64,000 bases of DNA from Listeria immobilis (GCF_014322765.1 NZ_JAASTZ010000008.1:62001-126000), one strand, 5' to 3'. Shown: positions 48,656 to 59,741, counted from the first letter of the stretch. Numbers and translations: made by a program. Notes: generated from the letters alone by a model not told the origin.

Positions 48656-48897
48656 TAGACTTTCTAAGTAAATGCTATTTTAGAAGGTAACAAAGAGTCG
48701 AAAAGTAAACAAATCAATGATAAAATTGTAGTGAATCTTTCTTTGAATTATTTAAAGCCCAAGATAATAGTAGTTTATAGCTGCCGGGATAACGTCTATT
48801 ATTCCGAATTTCCTTAATAAATCCTCCTCGCGACCAACCGAAAGTGAAGTAGAATTGGTATTCACTTTAGCAAGGTTAGCCAAAATTTATTTTAACC
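48656..48897. other. Gene-free region with a possible minus-strand coding remnant
   Basis: The minus strand is open from 48866 to 48714 (50 codons plus stop) and reads like a compact basic and aromatic peptide, but it has no start codon and no ribosome binding site in frame. It may be the end of a lost gene. Nothing else is seen. Confidence 0.4.
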
Positions 48898-48937
48898 AAA
48901 AAAAGTGATGACCCTCATGGGTTATCACTTTTTTTGG
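48898..48937. terminator. Terminator at the end of the potassium channel gene
   Basis: AAAAAAAGTGAT and ATCACTTTTTTT with inner ACCC/GGGT form a strong stem. It overlaps the last codons and stop of the channel gene on the minus strand. Confidence 0.88.
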
Positions 48938-49664
48938 TTGTTACTGTTTCATTTTTTCTTAATGCTAAAAATTGTTCAATTATGGCTATTTCTTCTTTTG
49001 TAAGGTCAGGTGTTTCGGCAATTAGTTGTGTAATTTTACTAGTTCGTTGTGTACTCGTAGTAGGGGTTTTTTTAGCGCGAAAGAAATTAGTAATTGTACT
49101 AGTAATCATCCCGATAAATGCAATGCCAAATAGCATCATAATCGCAGCTAAAATTCGACCAATTGGCGTTACTGGAATAATATCACCATATCCGACAGTG
49201 GTAGCTGTCACAATTGCCCACCAAAGTGCATCGGAATAACTATGTATATCTGGTTCAATAAATACCATTGGAACAGGGATAAGAATAACTAACAAAATAA
49301 AAATCATTAAGAAACGATTTAATCCATTCGAACGGAAAAAGTTATAAATGGGAATAATGTAGCGTTTTCCCATAGCAGTAATACTTAAAATATGAACAAA
49401 ACTTGCAATACGAGCCGCCCGGAACCCACTGTAAAATGGAATAATCGCAATTAGTTGGAAAGGGTGTGTTTTAACATAGTGCCATTTTCTATCAGCTCGG
49501 TACAACCTGACTAAATAATCTAACGTAAATATACTCCAAATAATCCAATTTAAAAGAAATGTAAAATAATTTTGATACGGTAAAAGAGCAAGCGATAGGA
49601 TTATGAGCACAAGCATAAACGACTCATAAATTATTCTTCTCCTTGTTTTGTCCAATTTATTCAC
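48915..49664 (-). CDS. Voltage-gated-type potassium channel
   Basis: The 249-aa protein has six membrane segments, with the selectivity filter TVGYGD at residues 156-161 and a pore helix before it. The fourth segment carries basic residues (RAARIASFVHILS), a weak voltage-sensor feature. A cytoplasmic coiled tail follows. It is the KcsA/KvAP-like type and moves potassium. Single-gene unit. Confidence 0.92.
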   Translation of the reverse strand: MNKLDKTRRRIIYESFMLVLIILSLALLPYQNYFTFLLNWIIWSIFTLDYLVRLYRADRKWHYVKTHPFQLIAIIPFYSGFRAARIASFVHILSITAMGKRYIIPIYNFFRSNGLNRFLMIFILLVILIPVPMVFIEPDIHSYSDALWWAIVTATTVGYGDIIPVTPIGRILAAIMMLFGIAFIGMITSTITNFFRAKKTPTTSTQRTSKITQLIAETPDLTKEEIAIIEQFLALRKNETVTTKKSDNP

Positions 49665-49727
49665 CTCGTTAATATATACTCTTATTCATTTTAGCATAAA
49701 ATAATAAAAAAACTGTATGTAATTTAA

Positions 49728-49763
49728 AAAAGCTAGCAACCCAATAGGAGTCGCTAGCTTTAA
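49728..49763 (-). terminator. Terminator after ctaA
   Basis: AAAGCTAGC and GCTAGCTTT form a perfect inverted repeat around a 15-nt loop just beyond the ctaA stop, with a T-rich stretch on the minus strand. Confidence 0.78.
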
Positions 49764-49767
49764 GTTA

Positions 49768-50685
49768 TTATTTTATTCGTAGGCGATTGCTTTTACTTCT
49801 AGATGCTAATAAACATAAATAGCATAACAAGGCGAATAGCATGGTTATAATTAAACTATGCGCAAGAGCGATATAAAGATTTACCCCAGTATATACGGAT
49901 AAAGCCCCCGTTACTGCTTGAAGCGCAATAAATATCAGTGATAACACCATACTAAATGTCAAAACTCGGTATCTTCTATAGTCGCGGAATACGAGCCAAG
50001 TAACATAGAGTAGCCAAACAATTAAGATAAAAGCTGCTAATCGGTGAAAATACTGGACATAATCTTGTACAGAATCAGGCATAATAAATTTTCCGTTTTC
50101 AAACGGCCACATAGGGACAGCTAGGCTTGCTTTCTCATGACGGACAAGCGCGCCAGTATAAACAGCTAAATAAGTATAAATGGTTAGTGCGTATATGTTT
50201 ATTCGCAATTTGGTTTCCATTACGAGGTTTCTAGCATCGAATTTTCGGTCGACTTCAAAAATCATTAACGCAAGTAATACAATAGAAGCGTAACAAATAA
50301 TTGAAATACCAAAATGTAAAGCCATGATATACGGATTTTGTCCCCAAACAACAGCCGCCATACCCATTAACGCTTGGATAACCAAAAACAGCACCGCAAT
50401 AATCGCAAGTGGTTTAGTTTCTCGACGATCCTTCATATAAATCCAGGCACAAATTGCCAGTACGATAACAAAAATAGAACTAATACCAGTTGTCATTCGG
50501 TGCATAAATTCAATCAGTTTTTCAGGTGTTACATCAGTTAGTCGAACTAATTGTCCATTACACAATGGCCAACTATTGCCACAGCCATCTGCAGAACCAG
50601 TTTTTGTTACAAGTGCGCCACCAAATACGACAACGGTCATACAAATAATGGTTAAAACAGACCAAATTTTCAAGAATTTTTTCAT
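49768..50685 (-). CDS. ctaA: Heme A synthase CtaA
   Basis: A 305-aa membrane protein with eight helices that oxidises heme O to heme A. The conserved VFGGALVTKTGSADGCGNSWPLCNGQLV has the cysteine pair, and EFMHRMTTG, FHRLAAF and the later histidines ligate heme. It is divergent from ctaB. Heme A is used by cytochrome aa3 oxidase, whose genes are elsewhere. Confidence 0.95.
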   Translation of the reverse strand: MKKFLKIWSVLTIICMTVVVFGGALVTKTGSADGCGNSWPLCNGQLVRLTDVTPEKLIEFMHRMTTGISSIFVIVLAICAWIYMKDRRETKPLAIIAVLFLVIQALMGMAAVVWGQNPYIMALHFGISIICYASIVLLALMIFEVDRKFDARNLVMETKLRINIYALTIYTYLAVYTGALVRHEKASLAVPMWPFENGKFIMPDSVQDYVQYFHRLAAFILIVWLLYVTWLVFRDYRRYRVLTFSMVLSLIFIALQAVTGALSVYTGVNLYIALAHSLIITMLFALLCYLCLLASRSKSNRLRIK

Positions 50686-50823
50686 TATCTACCTATCTCT
50701 CCTTTAGATGCGTGTGAGATTTTTCTAATATATGTTTTTATGTATAAGTTCATGAGTACACATCAGATTAATTGTAGCGTGTTTATTTCAAGAAGTAAAG
50801 CTTACAAATCTAGAGCCGATTTA

Positions 50824-50853
50824 TTGACAAAAGGGGCGTATTTTTCACATAAT
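50824..50853 (+). promoter_or_regulatory. ctaB promoter
   Basis: TTGACA (50824-50829) and CATAAT (50848-50853) are 18 bp apart, about 70 bp upstream of the ctaB start. Confidence 0.65.
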
Positions 50854-50920
50854 AAGGGTATAAGATATCTATCAGTTCGCAATCACTGGTTAATATCAGC
50901 AAGTGTAAGGGGGAGAAAAT

Positions 50921-51826
50921 GTGAATCAGATAGAAAAAACTGGGGAGCTTGCAGTAACTAGGTTTACTGTTCGCGATTTTACCGAGCTTGTGAAAATTGG
51001 TATCGTGAATTCTAATACGATTACTGCTTTTACAGGAATGTGGTTAGCTTTTCAGTTAAATGGTATTTCTTTTATCCAAAATGTCGATGTAATATTTTTT
51101 ACAATCGTCGGTTCAGCACTTATTGTAGCTGCTTCGGGCGCTTTTAATAATGTCATTGACCGAGATATTGATGGAATTATGGAACGAACTAAAAACAGAC
51201 CAACAATGACTGGAAAGATTTCAGGGAAACGTGCATTAATGGTCGCAATTGTGCTAGGGCTCATTGGGACGATTATGCTGTTTATGACAACTTGGCAGGC
51301 AGGCGTTCTCGGGGTTATTGGTGTCTTTTTATATGTAGTCGTTTATTCACTCTATGCAAAAAGAAAATTAGTTAGTAATACAATAATTGGCAGTTTCTCG
51401 GGAGCTGTTCCGCCGCTTATTGGTTGGTTTGCTGTAGAGCCAAGTTTTAGTATTGTACCAATTATGTTATTTCTTGTGATGTTCTGCTGGCAACCGCCAC
51501 ATTTCTATGCAATAGCAATTAAGCGGAAAGAAGAATACGCCGCTGCTGGAATCCCAATGCTTCCAGTTGTCAAAGGCATTGAACGCACGAAAAAAAGCAT
51601 GTTCTTCTGGGTTATTTTATTAACAATCTTGCCATTTTTCATGTTCGATTTAGGTATTGTATATGTTATCCTAGCAACCTTGCTAAATATTGGCTGGCTA
51701 GCACTTAGCATTTATGGTTTTAAAATGGAAGACAGCATCAAATGGGCTAAATGGATGTTTGTGTATTCATTAAACTATATGACAATATTATTTGTTGCGA
51801 TGGTCGTTATTTCGATTTTCTTATAA
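50921..51826 (+). CDS. ctaB: Protoheme IX farnesyltransferase CtaB
   Basis: A 301-aa UbiA-superfamily membrane prenyltransferase making heme O. The two aspartate motifs are NNVIDRDIDGIMERTKNRP and the later YSLYAKRK region, followed by the conserved FCWQPPHFYAIAIKRKEEY. It starts with GTG at 50921 behind AAGGGGGAG. It provides the substrate for CtaA, encoded divergently. Confidence 0.95.
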   Translation: MNQIEKTGELAVTRFTVRDFTELVKIGIVNSNTITAFTGMWLAFQLNGISFIQNVDVIFFTIVGSALIVAASGAFNNVIDRDIDGIMERTKNRPTMTGKISGKRALMVAIVLGLIGTIMLFMTTWQAGVLGVIGVFLYVVVYSLYAKRKLVSNTIIGSFSGAVPPLIGWFAVEPSFSIVPIMLFLVMFCWQPPHFYAIAIKRKEEYAAAGIPMLPVVKGIERTKKSMFFWVILLTILPFFMFDLGIVYVILATLLNIGWLALSIYGFKMEDSIKWAKWMFVYSLNYMTILFVAMVVISIFL

Positions 51827-51830
51827 AATA

Positions 51831-51882
51831 AAAGCAATTACGAAGCGGTGTGGTTTTTATAGCACTAATTTGTAATTGTTTT
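51831..51882 (+). terminator. Terminator after ctaB
   Basis: AAAGCAATTAC (51831-51841) pairs with GTAATTGTTTT (51872-51882) around a long loop, followed by a T-run. Confidence 0.65.
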
Positions 51883-51972
51883 TTTGATTTTAAAACTTTT
51901 CAAATGATAAGAGAATTGGTAAAATGGAAGTTACACCAAGGGATTGCAAAATAATGCCGAGGAGGGCAAAGT

Positions 51973-53028
51973 GTGAAGTTTATTATGAGAGTAGCTGTGC
52001 TATTAATCATTTGCCTATTCATTGGATATAACACAGATTTATTTTTTAGTAAATCAGTGGAAAAAAACACCGCAGAAGATACAGCTACCAAGTCAAATTT
52101 TCCCGATGATAAAAAAACAACAAATGAAAATCCCGAACAAATGGAAGATAGCTCTAGTTTGGCACGATTTATTAATAAAAGCGTCAATGATGTAACAAAA
52201 AAATTTGGGGAGCCCGTACGTGTTGATAAATCAGCGTATGGTTATGATAGTTATATTTATAGTCAACCAGGTACAAGCTATATGCAAGTGGGAGTTACAA
52301 ATAATGTCGTACAAACAATTTATGCTCTAGGACAAGATTTAAATGTTATGCCGTATACAATCGGAATGTCCACTGAAAAAGTATTTACAGATGCTAATTT
52401 ACAATCTGAAATATCCTTCAATTATAAAGATAGCTACTATAAATTTGAACTTTCGGAAGAAGACTTAAACGTTAGACCAATAGTAAATATTGGCAGTGGT
52501 GTTTATGCGCAACTGAATTTTGATAAATTTAAAGCAAAATTAGTAAGTGTGCGGTATTTAAACAAACTTTCATTAATTAAAACCCGTCCGTATGAACTAT
52601 CTTACCAAGGGGAAATCTATGAAGAAAAACTTTCTCAAGCAGAATGGGATGCAGTTGATAAAGCTTCAAGCAAACAAGTATTAGAGATTACCAATGTTAT
52701 TCGCGACCGTTATGGAGTAGAGGAAGTTGCTTGGGATGATGCTGTCGCCAAAGTAGCTTATGGACATAGTGTAGATATGAAGAAAAATGATTACTTTGAC
52801 CATAATTCGCCAACACATGGGGATTTAAGTAATCGACTTAGTGCTGGAGATGTCAAATACACTAAAGCGGGAGAAAATATCGCATTTAATTATATTGATA
52901 GTGCAGCTGCTGTAGAAGGCTGGCTGAATTCTAAAGGTCATCGTGAAAATTTACTAGATGGTTCTTATACCTACATGGGTGCCGGAACATACCAAAAATA
53001 CTATACGCAAAATTTTATTATTAAATAA
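51973..53028 (+). CDS. Membrane-anchored CAP-domain (SCP-like) protein
   Basis: The 351-aa protein has an N-terminal membrane segment, an associated domain (about residues 60-200; SVNDVTKKFGEPVRVDKS and the ISFNYKDSYYKFELS region) and a C-terminal CAP domain (about 225-350) with the family histidine and glutamate positions in AYGHSVDMKKNDYFDH and TKAGENIAFNY. Such YkwD-like proteins are secreted or surface bound; their function is poorly known. Single-gene unit, start GTG at 51973. Confidence 0.9.
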   Translation: MKFIMRVAVLLIICLFIGYNTDLFFSKSVEKNTAEDTATKSNFPDDKKTTNENPEQMEDSSSLARFINKSVNDVTKKFGEPVRVDKSAYGYDSYIYSQPGTSYMQVGVTNNVVQTIYALGQDLNVMPYTIGMSTEKVFTDANLQSEISFNYKDSYYKFELSEEDLNVRPIVNIGSGVYAQLNFDKFKAKLVSVRYLNKLSLIKTRPYELSYQGEIYEEKLSQAEWDAVDKASSKQVLEITNVIRDRYGVEEVAWDDAVAKVAYGHSVDMKKNDYFDHNSPTHGDLSNRLSAGDVKYTKAGENIAFNYIDSAAAVEGWLNSKGHRENLLDGSYTYMGAGTYQKYYTQNFIIK

Positions 53029-53075
53029 TGGTTATATGGTATAATAAAACAAGTAAGTGATATGGAGGTGGCTAG

Positions 53076-53525
53076 ATGCTCGCTACAATGGAAAATATGG
53101 CACTACTTGATTTATCAGATGAGCTTGCTGGCATGATTCTAGACTCCGAGGAAGTGCAAAATTACCAACAATGCAAACAAGCCTTACTGGATGATGCAAC
53201 AAGCCAAAAAAGTATTCGTCAATTTATACGAATAAAAGAACAATATGAGGAAGTACAACGGTTCGGCCGGTACCATCCTGACTATAAAGAAGTAACTAGA
53301 AAAACGCGTGCTTACAAACGCGAAGTCGATATGGATCAAAACGTGGCAGCTTTTCGCCGAGCAGAGATGGATTTGCAGTCTCTTTTAGACGAAATTAGTT
53401 TGCTTCTCGCAAGTGCTGTTTCAGATAATATCAAGGTGCCAACTGGTAACCCGTTTTTTGAAACAAAATCAGCTTGTTCGAGTGGAAGTTGTAGTACCGG
53501 TGGAGGTTGCGGTTGTTCAGCATAA
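53076..53525 (+). CDS. ylbF: YlbF/RicF-family regulator with cysteine-rich tail
   Basis: The 149-aa protein is mostly helical and belongs to the YlbF/YmcA group. In Bacillus YlbF (RicF) forms the Y complex with YmcA and YaaT that supports RNase Y processing and competence. The C-terminal tail has four cysteines at 134, 139, 145 and 147 among Gly and Ser; the Bacillus complex binds iron-sulfur clusters, and this tail is the natural site. ATG at 53076 follows GGAGGTGG. ylbG follows directly. Confidence 0.9.
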   Translation: MLATMENMALLDLSDELAGMILDSEEVQNYQQCKQALLDDATSQKSIRQFIRIKEQYEEVQRFGRYHPDYKEVTRKTRAYKREVDMDQNVAAFRRAEMDLQSLLDEISLLLASAVSDNIKVPTGNPFFETKSACSSGSCSTGGGCGCSA

Positions 53526-53555
53526 TGGTTATTCTAAAAAGAAGGGGCTTAAACA

Positions 53556-53837
53556 ATGGAAAATGACAGACAGGCAATTGTCGTTTGGATGAATCATTTA
53601 AAGCAAGTGAGATCTTTGAAACGATTCGGGAATGTTCATTATGTATCGCGCAAATTGAAATATGCCGTTTTATATTGTGATATGGCGGAAATAGAAGATA
53701 TTTCCAACAAAATTTCGCGTTTTCATTATGTGAAACGTGTGGAAATGTCGTTTCGTCCGTTCTTAAAAACAGAGTACGAATCCAAAAAAGAGCGAATGTA
53801 TGAACATAAAAACGAAGACGTACAAATCAGTATTTAA
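53556..53837 (+). CDS. ylbG: YlbG family protein (UPF0298)
   Basis: A 93-aa small protein with the conserved [38 protein letters not shown]. Function is unknown. It lies 30 bp after ylbF and before rsmD, the same order as in Bacillus. Confidence 0.9.
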   Translation: MENDRQAIVVWMNHLKQVRSLKRFGNVHYVSRKLKYAVLYCDMAEIEDISNKISRFHYVKRVEMSFRPFLKTEYESKKERMYEHKNEDVQISI

Positions 53838-53842
53838 AAAAT

Positions 53843-53879
53843 ACAGCGGGACTATTTTAACTAGTCTTGCTGTTTTTTT
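53843..53879 (+). terminator. Terminator after ylbG
   Basis: ACAGCGGGACTA (53843-53854) pairs with TAGTCTTGCTGT (53862-53873) with a G-U pair, followed by a T-run. Confidence 0.85.
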
Positions 53880-53933
53880 GCATCTATTTATGATAAAGTA
53901 AAAAGACATTGAAGTAAAGGTTGTGCGAAAAAG

Positions 53934-54979
<1,046 letters not shown>

Positions 54980-54995
54980 GAGATGGACAAGGAAA

Positions 54996-56036
54996 ATGCG
55001 TAAAGAGTGGAAAAAAATAACGGCGATAGTGCTGTTAGTAATTATAATAGCTGGCTTTTTTATTCCAGTTCCGTATTTTATTTCAAAACCTGGTGGAACT
55101 GAGGAACTTGCGCCACTCGTTACAGTTGAGAATCATCCTAATAATAAAGAGGGCTCATTAAGTCTAGTGACAATAGCGATGGGAAAAGCGAACATTTATA
55201 CATATATGGCAGCTAAATTTCTTCCATATCGTGAACTCGAAAAAGATAGCGAAATTAAATATGAAGATGAAACCGATGAGGAATATAACGTTCGTCAAAT
55301 GCAACTGATGAATGAATCAAAAAACAACGCCATCCAAGTAGCTTATAAAGCAGCCGGTCAAGAAGTCAAAGTAACCTATGATGGGGTGTATGTTTTAAGT
55401 GTGATGGAAGATGTCCCAGCAGCAAAAGTGTTACATGCTGGTGATTTAATTACCGAAATTGATGGTCATAGCTTCCAATCAAGTCAAGAATTCATTGATT
55501 ATATTCATAGCAAAAAAGTCGGTGATACAGTTAAAATAAAATACAAACATGGTGATAAAAAAGAAGAAGCAAGCATTAAACTTACCGCAATTGACAAAAA
55601 AGGAACACCGGGTATTGGTATTACACTTGTTGATGATGAAAAAATTACGGCTGTTCCAGAAGTGAAAATCGATTCCGAGAAAATTGGTGGACCTTCCGCG
55701 GGCTTAATGTTTAGCTTAGAAATCTACAGTCGCTTCCAAAAAGATGATTTAACTGATGGCAAAAAAATTGCTGGTACTGGGACAATTGATACTGATGGCA
55801 CGGTTGGAAGAATTGGTGGAATTGACCAAAAAGTGGTGGCAGCAGATAAAAGCGGCGCGAAAATTTTCTTTGCACCTAATGATACGATTACGAAAGAAAT
55901 GAAAGAAAACGATGCAACAATCGAAAGCAATTATGACACAGCAGTAAAAACAGCTAAAGATATTGACTCTAAAATGAAAATTGTTCCAGTGAAAACATTC
56001 CAAGATGCGCTGGATTATCTAAATAAATTACCATAA
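54996..56036 (+). CDS. Secreted PDZ-domain Lon-type protease YlbL/SepM
   Basis: The 346-aa membrane-anchored protease has one N-terminal helix, a PDZ domain (about residues 125-205) and a Lon-type catalytic domain. The Ser-Lys dyad lies in IGGPSAGLMFSLEIY and in GGIDQKVVAADKSGAKIFFAP. In other Firmicutes homologues cut signal peptides (SepM) or membrane proteins (YlbL after DNA damage). It follows coaD by 16 bp. Confidence 0.93.
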   Translation: MRKEWKKITAIVLLVIIIAGFFIPVPYFISKPGGTEELAPLVTVENHPNNKEGSLSLVTIAMGKANIYTYMAAKFLPYRELEKDSEIKYEDETDEEYNVRQMQLMNESKNNAIQVAYKAAGQEVKVTYDGVYVLSVMEDVPAAKVLHAGDLITEIDGHSFQSSQEFIDYIHSKKVGDTVKIKYKHGDKKEEASIKLTAIDKKGTPGIGITLVDDEKITAVPEVKIDSEKIGGPSAGLMFSLEIYSRFQKDDLTDGKKIAGTGTIDTDGTVGRIGGIDQKVVAADKSGAKIFFAPNDTITKEMKENDATIESNYDTAVKTAKDIDSKMKIVPVKTFQDALDYLNKLP

Positions 56037-56038
56037 TT

Positions 56039-56086
56039 AAAAGCCATAACCCGAAACATTATTTTGTTTCGGGTTATGGCTTTTTT
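56039..56086. terminator. Bidirectional terminator between ylbL and the uvrA-like gene
   Basis: AAAAGCCATAACCCGAAAC and GTTTCGGGTTATGGCTTTT form a perfect 19-bp stem with T-run; it ends the converging unit too. Confidence 0.96.
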
Positions 56087-56114
56087 AATCATATACAAAA
56101 GGGAAGAACAAGTC

Positions 56115-58355
56115 TTATAAATATTTTGCGGTTAAAGATACTTTGTTTGAAAGTAAATCCATTGGAACTCCTTCAAAAATGATTTGACCGCCAGCACTTC
56201 CACCTTCTGGACCAAGGTCGATAATCCAATCCGCATTACGAATAATATCAATGTTATGCTCAATGACAACAACAGTATTTCCTTTATTAACGAGTGTGTT
56301 AATAATAGTTAAAATATGTTCGATGTCAGACATATGAAGACCAGTTGTTGGTTCATCCATAATATAGATCGAGCCTTTTTTATGGAGTTCATTAGCTAAT
56401 TTAAGCCGTTGACATTCACCACCAGAAAGCGTACTAAGTGCTTGACCTAATGTTACATAGCCAATACCAACTTCCTCCATTGCAGTAATCTTCTTTAAGA
56501 TTTTTTTATCAGTAAAGAAATCAAGTGCTTCTGAGACAGTTAGCTCTAACACATCACTAATAGATTTACCATCTAATTTATAGGCTAGGACGGACGCTTG
56601 GAACCTTTTACCATGACAGACATCACAAGGAGTACGAATGGAATCCATAAAAGCTAAATCCATTGTAGTAAAACCAAGTCCCTTACAGTTTTCACAAGCA
56701 CCTTTGGAATTATAACTAAATAAGGAAGGACTAACATCATTAGCTTTACCAAATGCTTTTCTGATAGAATCCATAATTCCAGTATAGGTCGCTGGGTTAG
56801 AACGAATATTTGCATGGGCGGCAGATTGGTCAATCACAATGGCATCAGGATGTTCTGCTAGAAAAACAGAATTAATCAATGTGCTTTTTCCAGAACCAGC
56901 TACTCCAGTAATAACAGTGAGAACTTCTTTTGGAATGTTTGCTTGGATATTTTTTAAATTAAATTGGCTACTTTTGGCGGTTGTCAAGAATCCGTTTGGT
57001 GTTCGTGGTTTATCATTTATAGGTAGATGACGATTTAAGAATTGACCAGTAAGCGTATCTGACTTAAGTAAATCAGGATAGCTACCAACAAACTGAATTT
57101 CTCCACCATGTTTACCAGCATGTGGACCAACATCAACAATATGATCTGCAATTTTAATCACATCTGGGTCATGCTCTACAACAAGAATGGTATTCCCTTT
57201 ATCACGCAATTTAACTAATAATTCATTTAATCGATGTACATCACGAGGATGCAGTCCAATGCTTGGTTCATCAAAAATGTAAAGCAAATCAGTCAAGCTA
57301 CTATTTAAGTGACGAATCATTTTAACTCGTTGCGACTCTCCACCAGAAAGGGAGGCGGTTTGCCGATCAAGTGTCATATAACCTAAGCCAATATCCATTA
57401 AATGTGTTAGACGTTCCGTTATACTTTGCACCATGGGAACAGCTATTGGGTCAGTAATTGCCTCGACAGTTTGTTTTAATTCATCTAATTGCATTGCGGT
57501 ATAGTCTGCAATGTTAGCGCCATTTATTTTACAAGAAAGAGCTTGTTCAGAAAGTCGTGTTCCTGAGCAGGTAGTACAATGAGCAATATGGGTAAATTTA
57601 TCGACACGTTTTTTCGTTGATGCCGACATATCTCCTTCTTTTTGAATGTAAAGGCGATTGAATTTTGGAATTAATCCTTCATAGGTTGCATTCATACTTC
57701 CCATTGGTGTTTCTAAAAATACTTTTATATCTTTTCCATATAAAAGAAGATCATATTCTTCTTCTGTATAGTCTTTTATTTTTTTATTCACATCAAAAAA
57801 GCCGGAATAAGCATAAGAATTCCAGTACCATGAGTCTACAGAGAAGGTTGGGAAAAGGATGGCACCTTCTTTGAGTGATTTATTTGGATCGAGTAATTTG
57901 ACTAAATCTACTGTTACTTTTTGACCAACACCATGACAATCGGGACACATACCAGCTGGATCATTAAATGAAAATAAATTTGCTGTTCCAATACTCGGTT
58001 TACCAACTCGAGAAAATAGTAAGCGTAAAATAGAATTAATATCAGTGATTGTTCCGAGTGTTGAGCGAGAATTACCACCTAGTCGCTTTTGGTCGATAAT
58101 AACAGAAGTAGAGAGGTTTTCAATGGAATCTGCATCAGGCTGCTTATACTTTGGTAGAAAATTACGCAAATAAGCACTATATGTTTCATTTAGCTGTCTT
58201 TGCGATTCCGTGGCAATAGTTTCAAATACAATAGAAGATTTCCCAGACCCAGACACACCAGTAAAAATAGTGATTTTTCGTTTGGGAATATCAAGGGAAA
58301 TATTTTGGAGATTGTTTTCACGTGCTCCTTTTAATCGAATATATTCTTGTACCAT
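56115..58355 (-). CDS. UvrA-like ABC ATPase (excinuclease A paralogue)
   Basis: The 746-aa protein has two ABC ATPase halves with Walker A motifs FTGVSGSGKSS and ITGVAGSGKST, signatures SLSGGESQR and TLSGGECQR, and paired CxxC zinc modules (CPDCHG, CENCKG, CDVCHG). It is about 190 residues shorter than normal UvrA and lacks the UvrB-binding region, so it is the UvrA2/drug-resistance type paralogue rather than the nucleotide excision repair protein. ATG at 58355 follows GGAGG. Some relatives protect against DNA-binding antibiotics; no target is known here. Confidence 0.9.
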   Translation of the reverse strand: MVQEYIRLKGARENNLQNISLDIPKRKITIFTGVSGSGKSSIVFETIATESQRQLNETYSAYLRNFLPKYKQPDADSIENLSTSVIIDQKRLGGNSRSTLGTITDINSILRLLFSRVGKPSIGTANLFSFNDPAGMCPDCHGVGQKVTVDLVKLLDPNKSLKEGAILFPTFSVDSWYWNSYAYSGFFDVNKKIKDYTEEEYDLLLYGKDIKVFLETPMGSMNATYEGLIPKFNRLYIQKEGDMSASTKKRVDKFTHIAHCTTCSGTRLSEQALSCKINGANIADYTAMQLDELKQTVEAITDPIAVPMVQSITERLTHLMDIGLGYMTLDRQTASLSGGESQRVKMIRHLNSSLTDLLYIFDEPSIGLHPRDVHRLNELLVKLRDKGNTILVVEHDPDVIKIADHIVDVGPHAGKHGGEIQFVGSYPDLLKSDTLTGQFLNRHLPINDKPRTPNGFLTTAKSSQFNLKNIQANIPKEVLTVITGVAGSGKSTLINSVFLAEHPDAIVIDQSAAHANIRSNPATYTGIMDSIRKAFGKANDVSPSLFSYNSKGACENCKGLGFTTMDLAFMDSIRTPCDVCHGKRFQASVLAYKLDGKSISDVLELTVSEALDFFTDKKILKKITAMEEVGIGYVTLGQALSTLSGGECQRLKLANELHKKGSIYIMDEPTTGLHMSDIEHILTIINTLVNKGNTVVVIEHNIDIIRNADWIIDLGPEGGSAGGQIIFEGVPMDLLSNKVSLTAKYL

Positions 58356-58438
58356 ACACAGACCTCCTGTTTTTTTGAGTCGAAAAGCTATCATAGCAAA
58401 GTTGCAATGAAGAAGTCAACTAAAGACCTTATAAAAAT

Positions 58439-59611
58439 TTACAAAGTTATCATTGGCGGAATTTGGAAATCGCCTTTTTGATACGATTCTAGACCATTGA
58501 CAAGTGTATAAATGGTGGTCGCTTTTAAATCTTCTGTTAATAATTCTGAAGGTGCTTTTGAAGCAGTAGTAACAACAGGAAGTGCTATATTTTTTTTGTG
58601 TAAAGCTAAGTATTTTTGCCCGACTTTATTCATGCCAAGAATGCGGATATAAGGGCTACTTGGTTTATCAGTGGCATTCAATAAAATTTGTAAAGCAGTG
58701 CGCTGAATTCTTGCATTACTATAACGTTTTGTTTTTGCTTGCTCAATAAAGGCGCTAAAATCTGTTGCAGTAATAGCTGCTCGTTGCATCCGATTTTGAA
58801 TACCCTCACTAACGCTGCGAATATGGCTTAGTTCTTCGGAAGTTGCTTGTAAAAGTCGAAATCTTAAGAATGACCAGTAGTTCTCCCATGATAAAAAAGG
58901 GCCTGAATAAGCTTGTAAAATTTCCATGGAGGTGGCAGGTAAATAGTTAGCAGCTTGATGAAGATCCCCAGCTAGTATTAATTTTCGAATGGCTGTAGCA
59001 CTGGCAATTTGGTTGTGAGAAGCAAACTCATCATGATAATTAGCATGTTCTCGCGGTATGGATTTTAGTTGGATAGCTGGATTTTGTTTTTCTATAGCGA
59101 GTGCATAATGAAAACCTAGAATATTATTTGGTTTGGTCACATCTATTATAGCTTTTCCAAGCAATGTCTGGAGGGCAAGCGTATAAGCAGTAGCATAAGA
59201 AACTTTCTTATTTTCCAAAGCTTGTTTTATCATTAGATTGAAAGTGGTTTTTTGATTAGTTACCATGTGTGCAACTTTTGAAAAATCACTAGTCATTCCG
59301 TGTTCGCTACCGAAAAACAAAGTATTTACGTGAAGTGCATCTAAAATTCGAACGGATTCCTCGGCGAAAATCGTTGCATGTTGAGTTGCGAATGAAACGG
59401 GTAGTTCAACGACTATATCAACACCAGCAGCGAGTGCCATCTTGGTTCGTTCCCATTTTGGAAGGATAGCAGGTTCGCCACGTTGAACAAAAGAACCACT
59501 CATAACAGCGATAACTACATCGGGTTTTGTTAATTCACGTGCCTTATTTAAATGAAGTCTATGTCCATTATGAAATGGATTATATTCTACAACGATTCCG
59601 GTTGCTTTCAT
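58439..59611 (-). CDS. tmcAL: tRNA(Met) cytidine acetate ligase TmcAL (YlbM)
   Basis: A 390-aa nucleotidyltransferase-like enzyme that makes N4-acetylcytidine at the wobble position of tRNA(Met) from acetate and ATP. The HxGH-type motif is [13 protein letters not shown] near the start, with [14 protein letters not shown] and the later RVLDA region. Same location relative to coaD and yceD-rpmF as in Bacillus. Confidence 0.92.
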   Translation of the reverse strand: MKATGIVVEYNPFHNGHRLHLNKARELTKPDVVIAVMSGSFVQRGEPAILPKWERTKMALAAGVDIVVELPVSFATQHATIFAEESVRILDALHVNTLFFGSEHGMTSDFSKVAHMVTNQKTTFNLMIKQALENKKVSYATAYTLALQTLLGKAIIDVTKPNNILGFHYALAIEKQNPAIQLKSIPREHANYHDEFASHNQIASATAIRKLILAGDLHQAANYLPATSMEILQAYSGPFLSWENYWSFLRFRLLQATSEELSHIRSVSEGIQNRMQRAAITATDFSAFIEQAKTKRYSNARIQRTALQILLNATDKPSSPYIRILGMNKVGQKYLALHKKNIALPVVTTASKAPSELLTEDLKATTIYTLVNGLESYQKGDFQIPPMITL

Positions 59612-59741
59612 ACCTGTTCCCTCCTTTAGATATTCCTATTTTAGCATAAATTATTGCTAGTGTTTGGATGACTTGAAAAACCATTGACAAAAGCCTTTAA
59701 AAAAGCTATAATATTTTGTGTTGCGCTTGGAGTGATGTAGG

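Noticed and set aside
48714-48866. A small bacteriocin gene in the gap before the potassium channel gene
   Set aside because: No start codon or ribosome binding site in frame; kept only as a possible remnant.
50740-50961. Open frame in the ctaA-ctaB gap
   Set aside because: It covers the ctaB promoter and start and has no family-like sequence.
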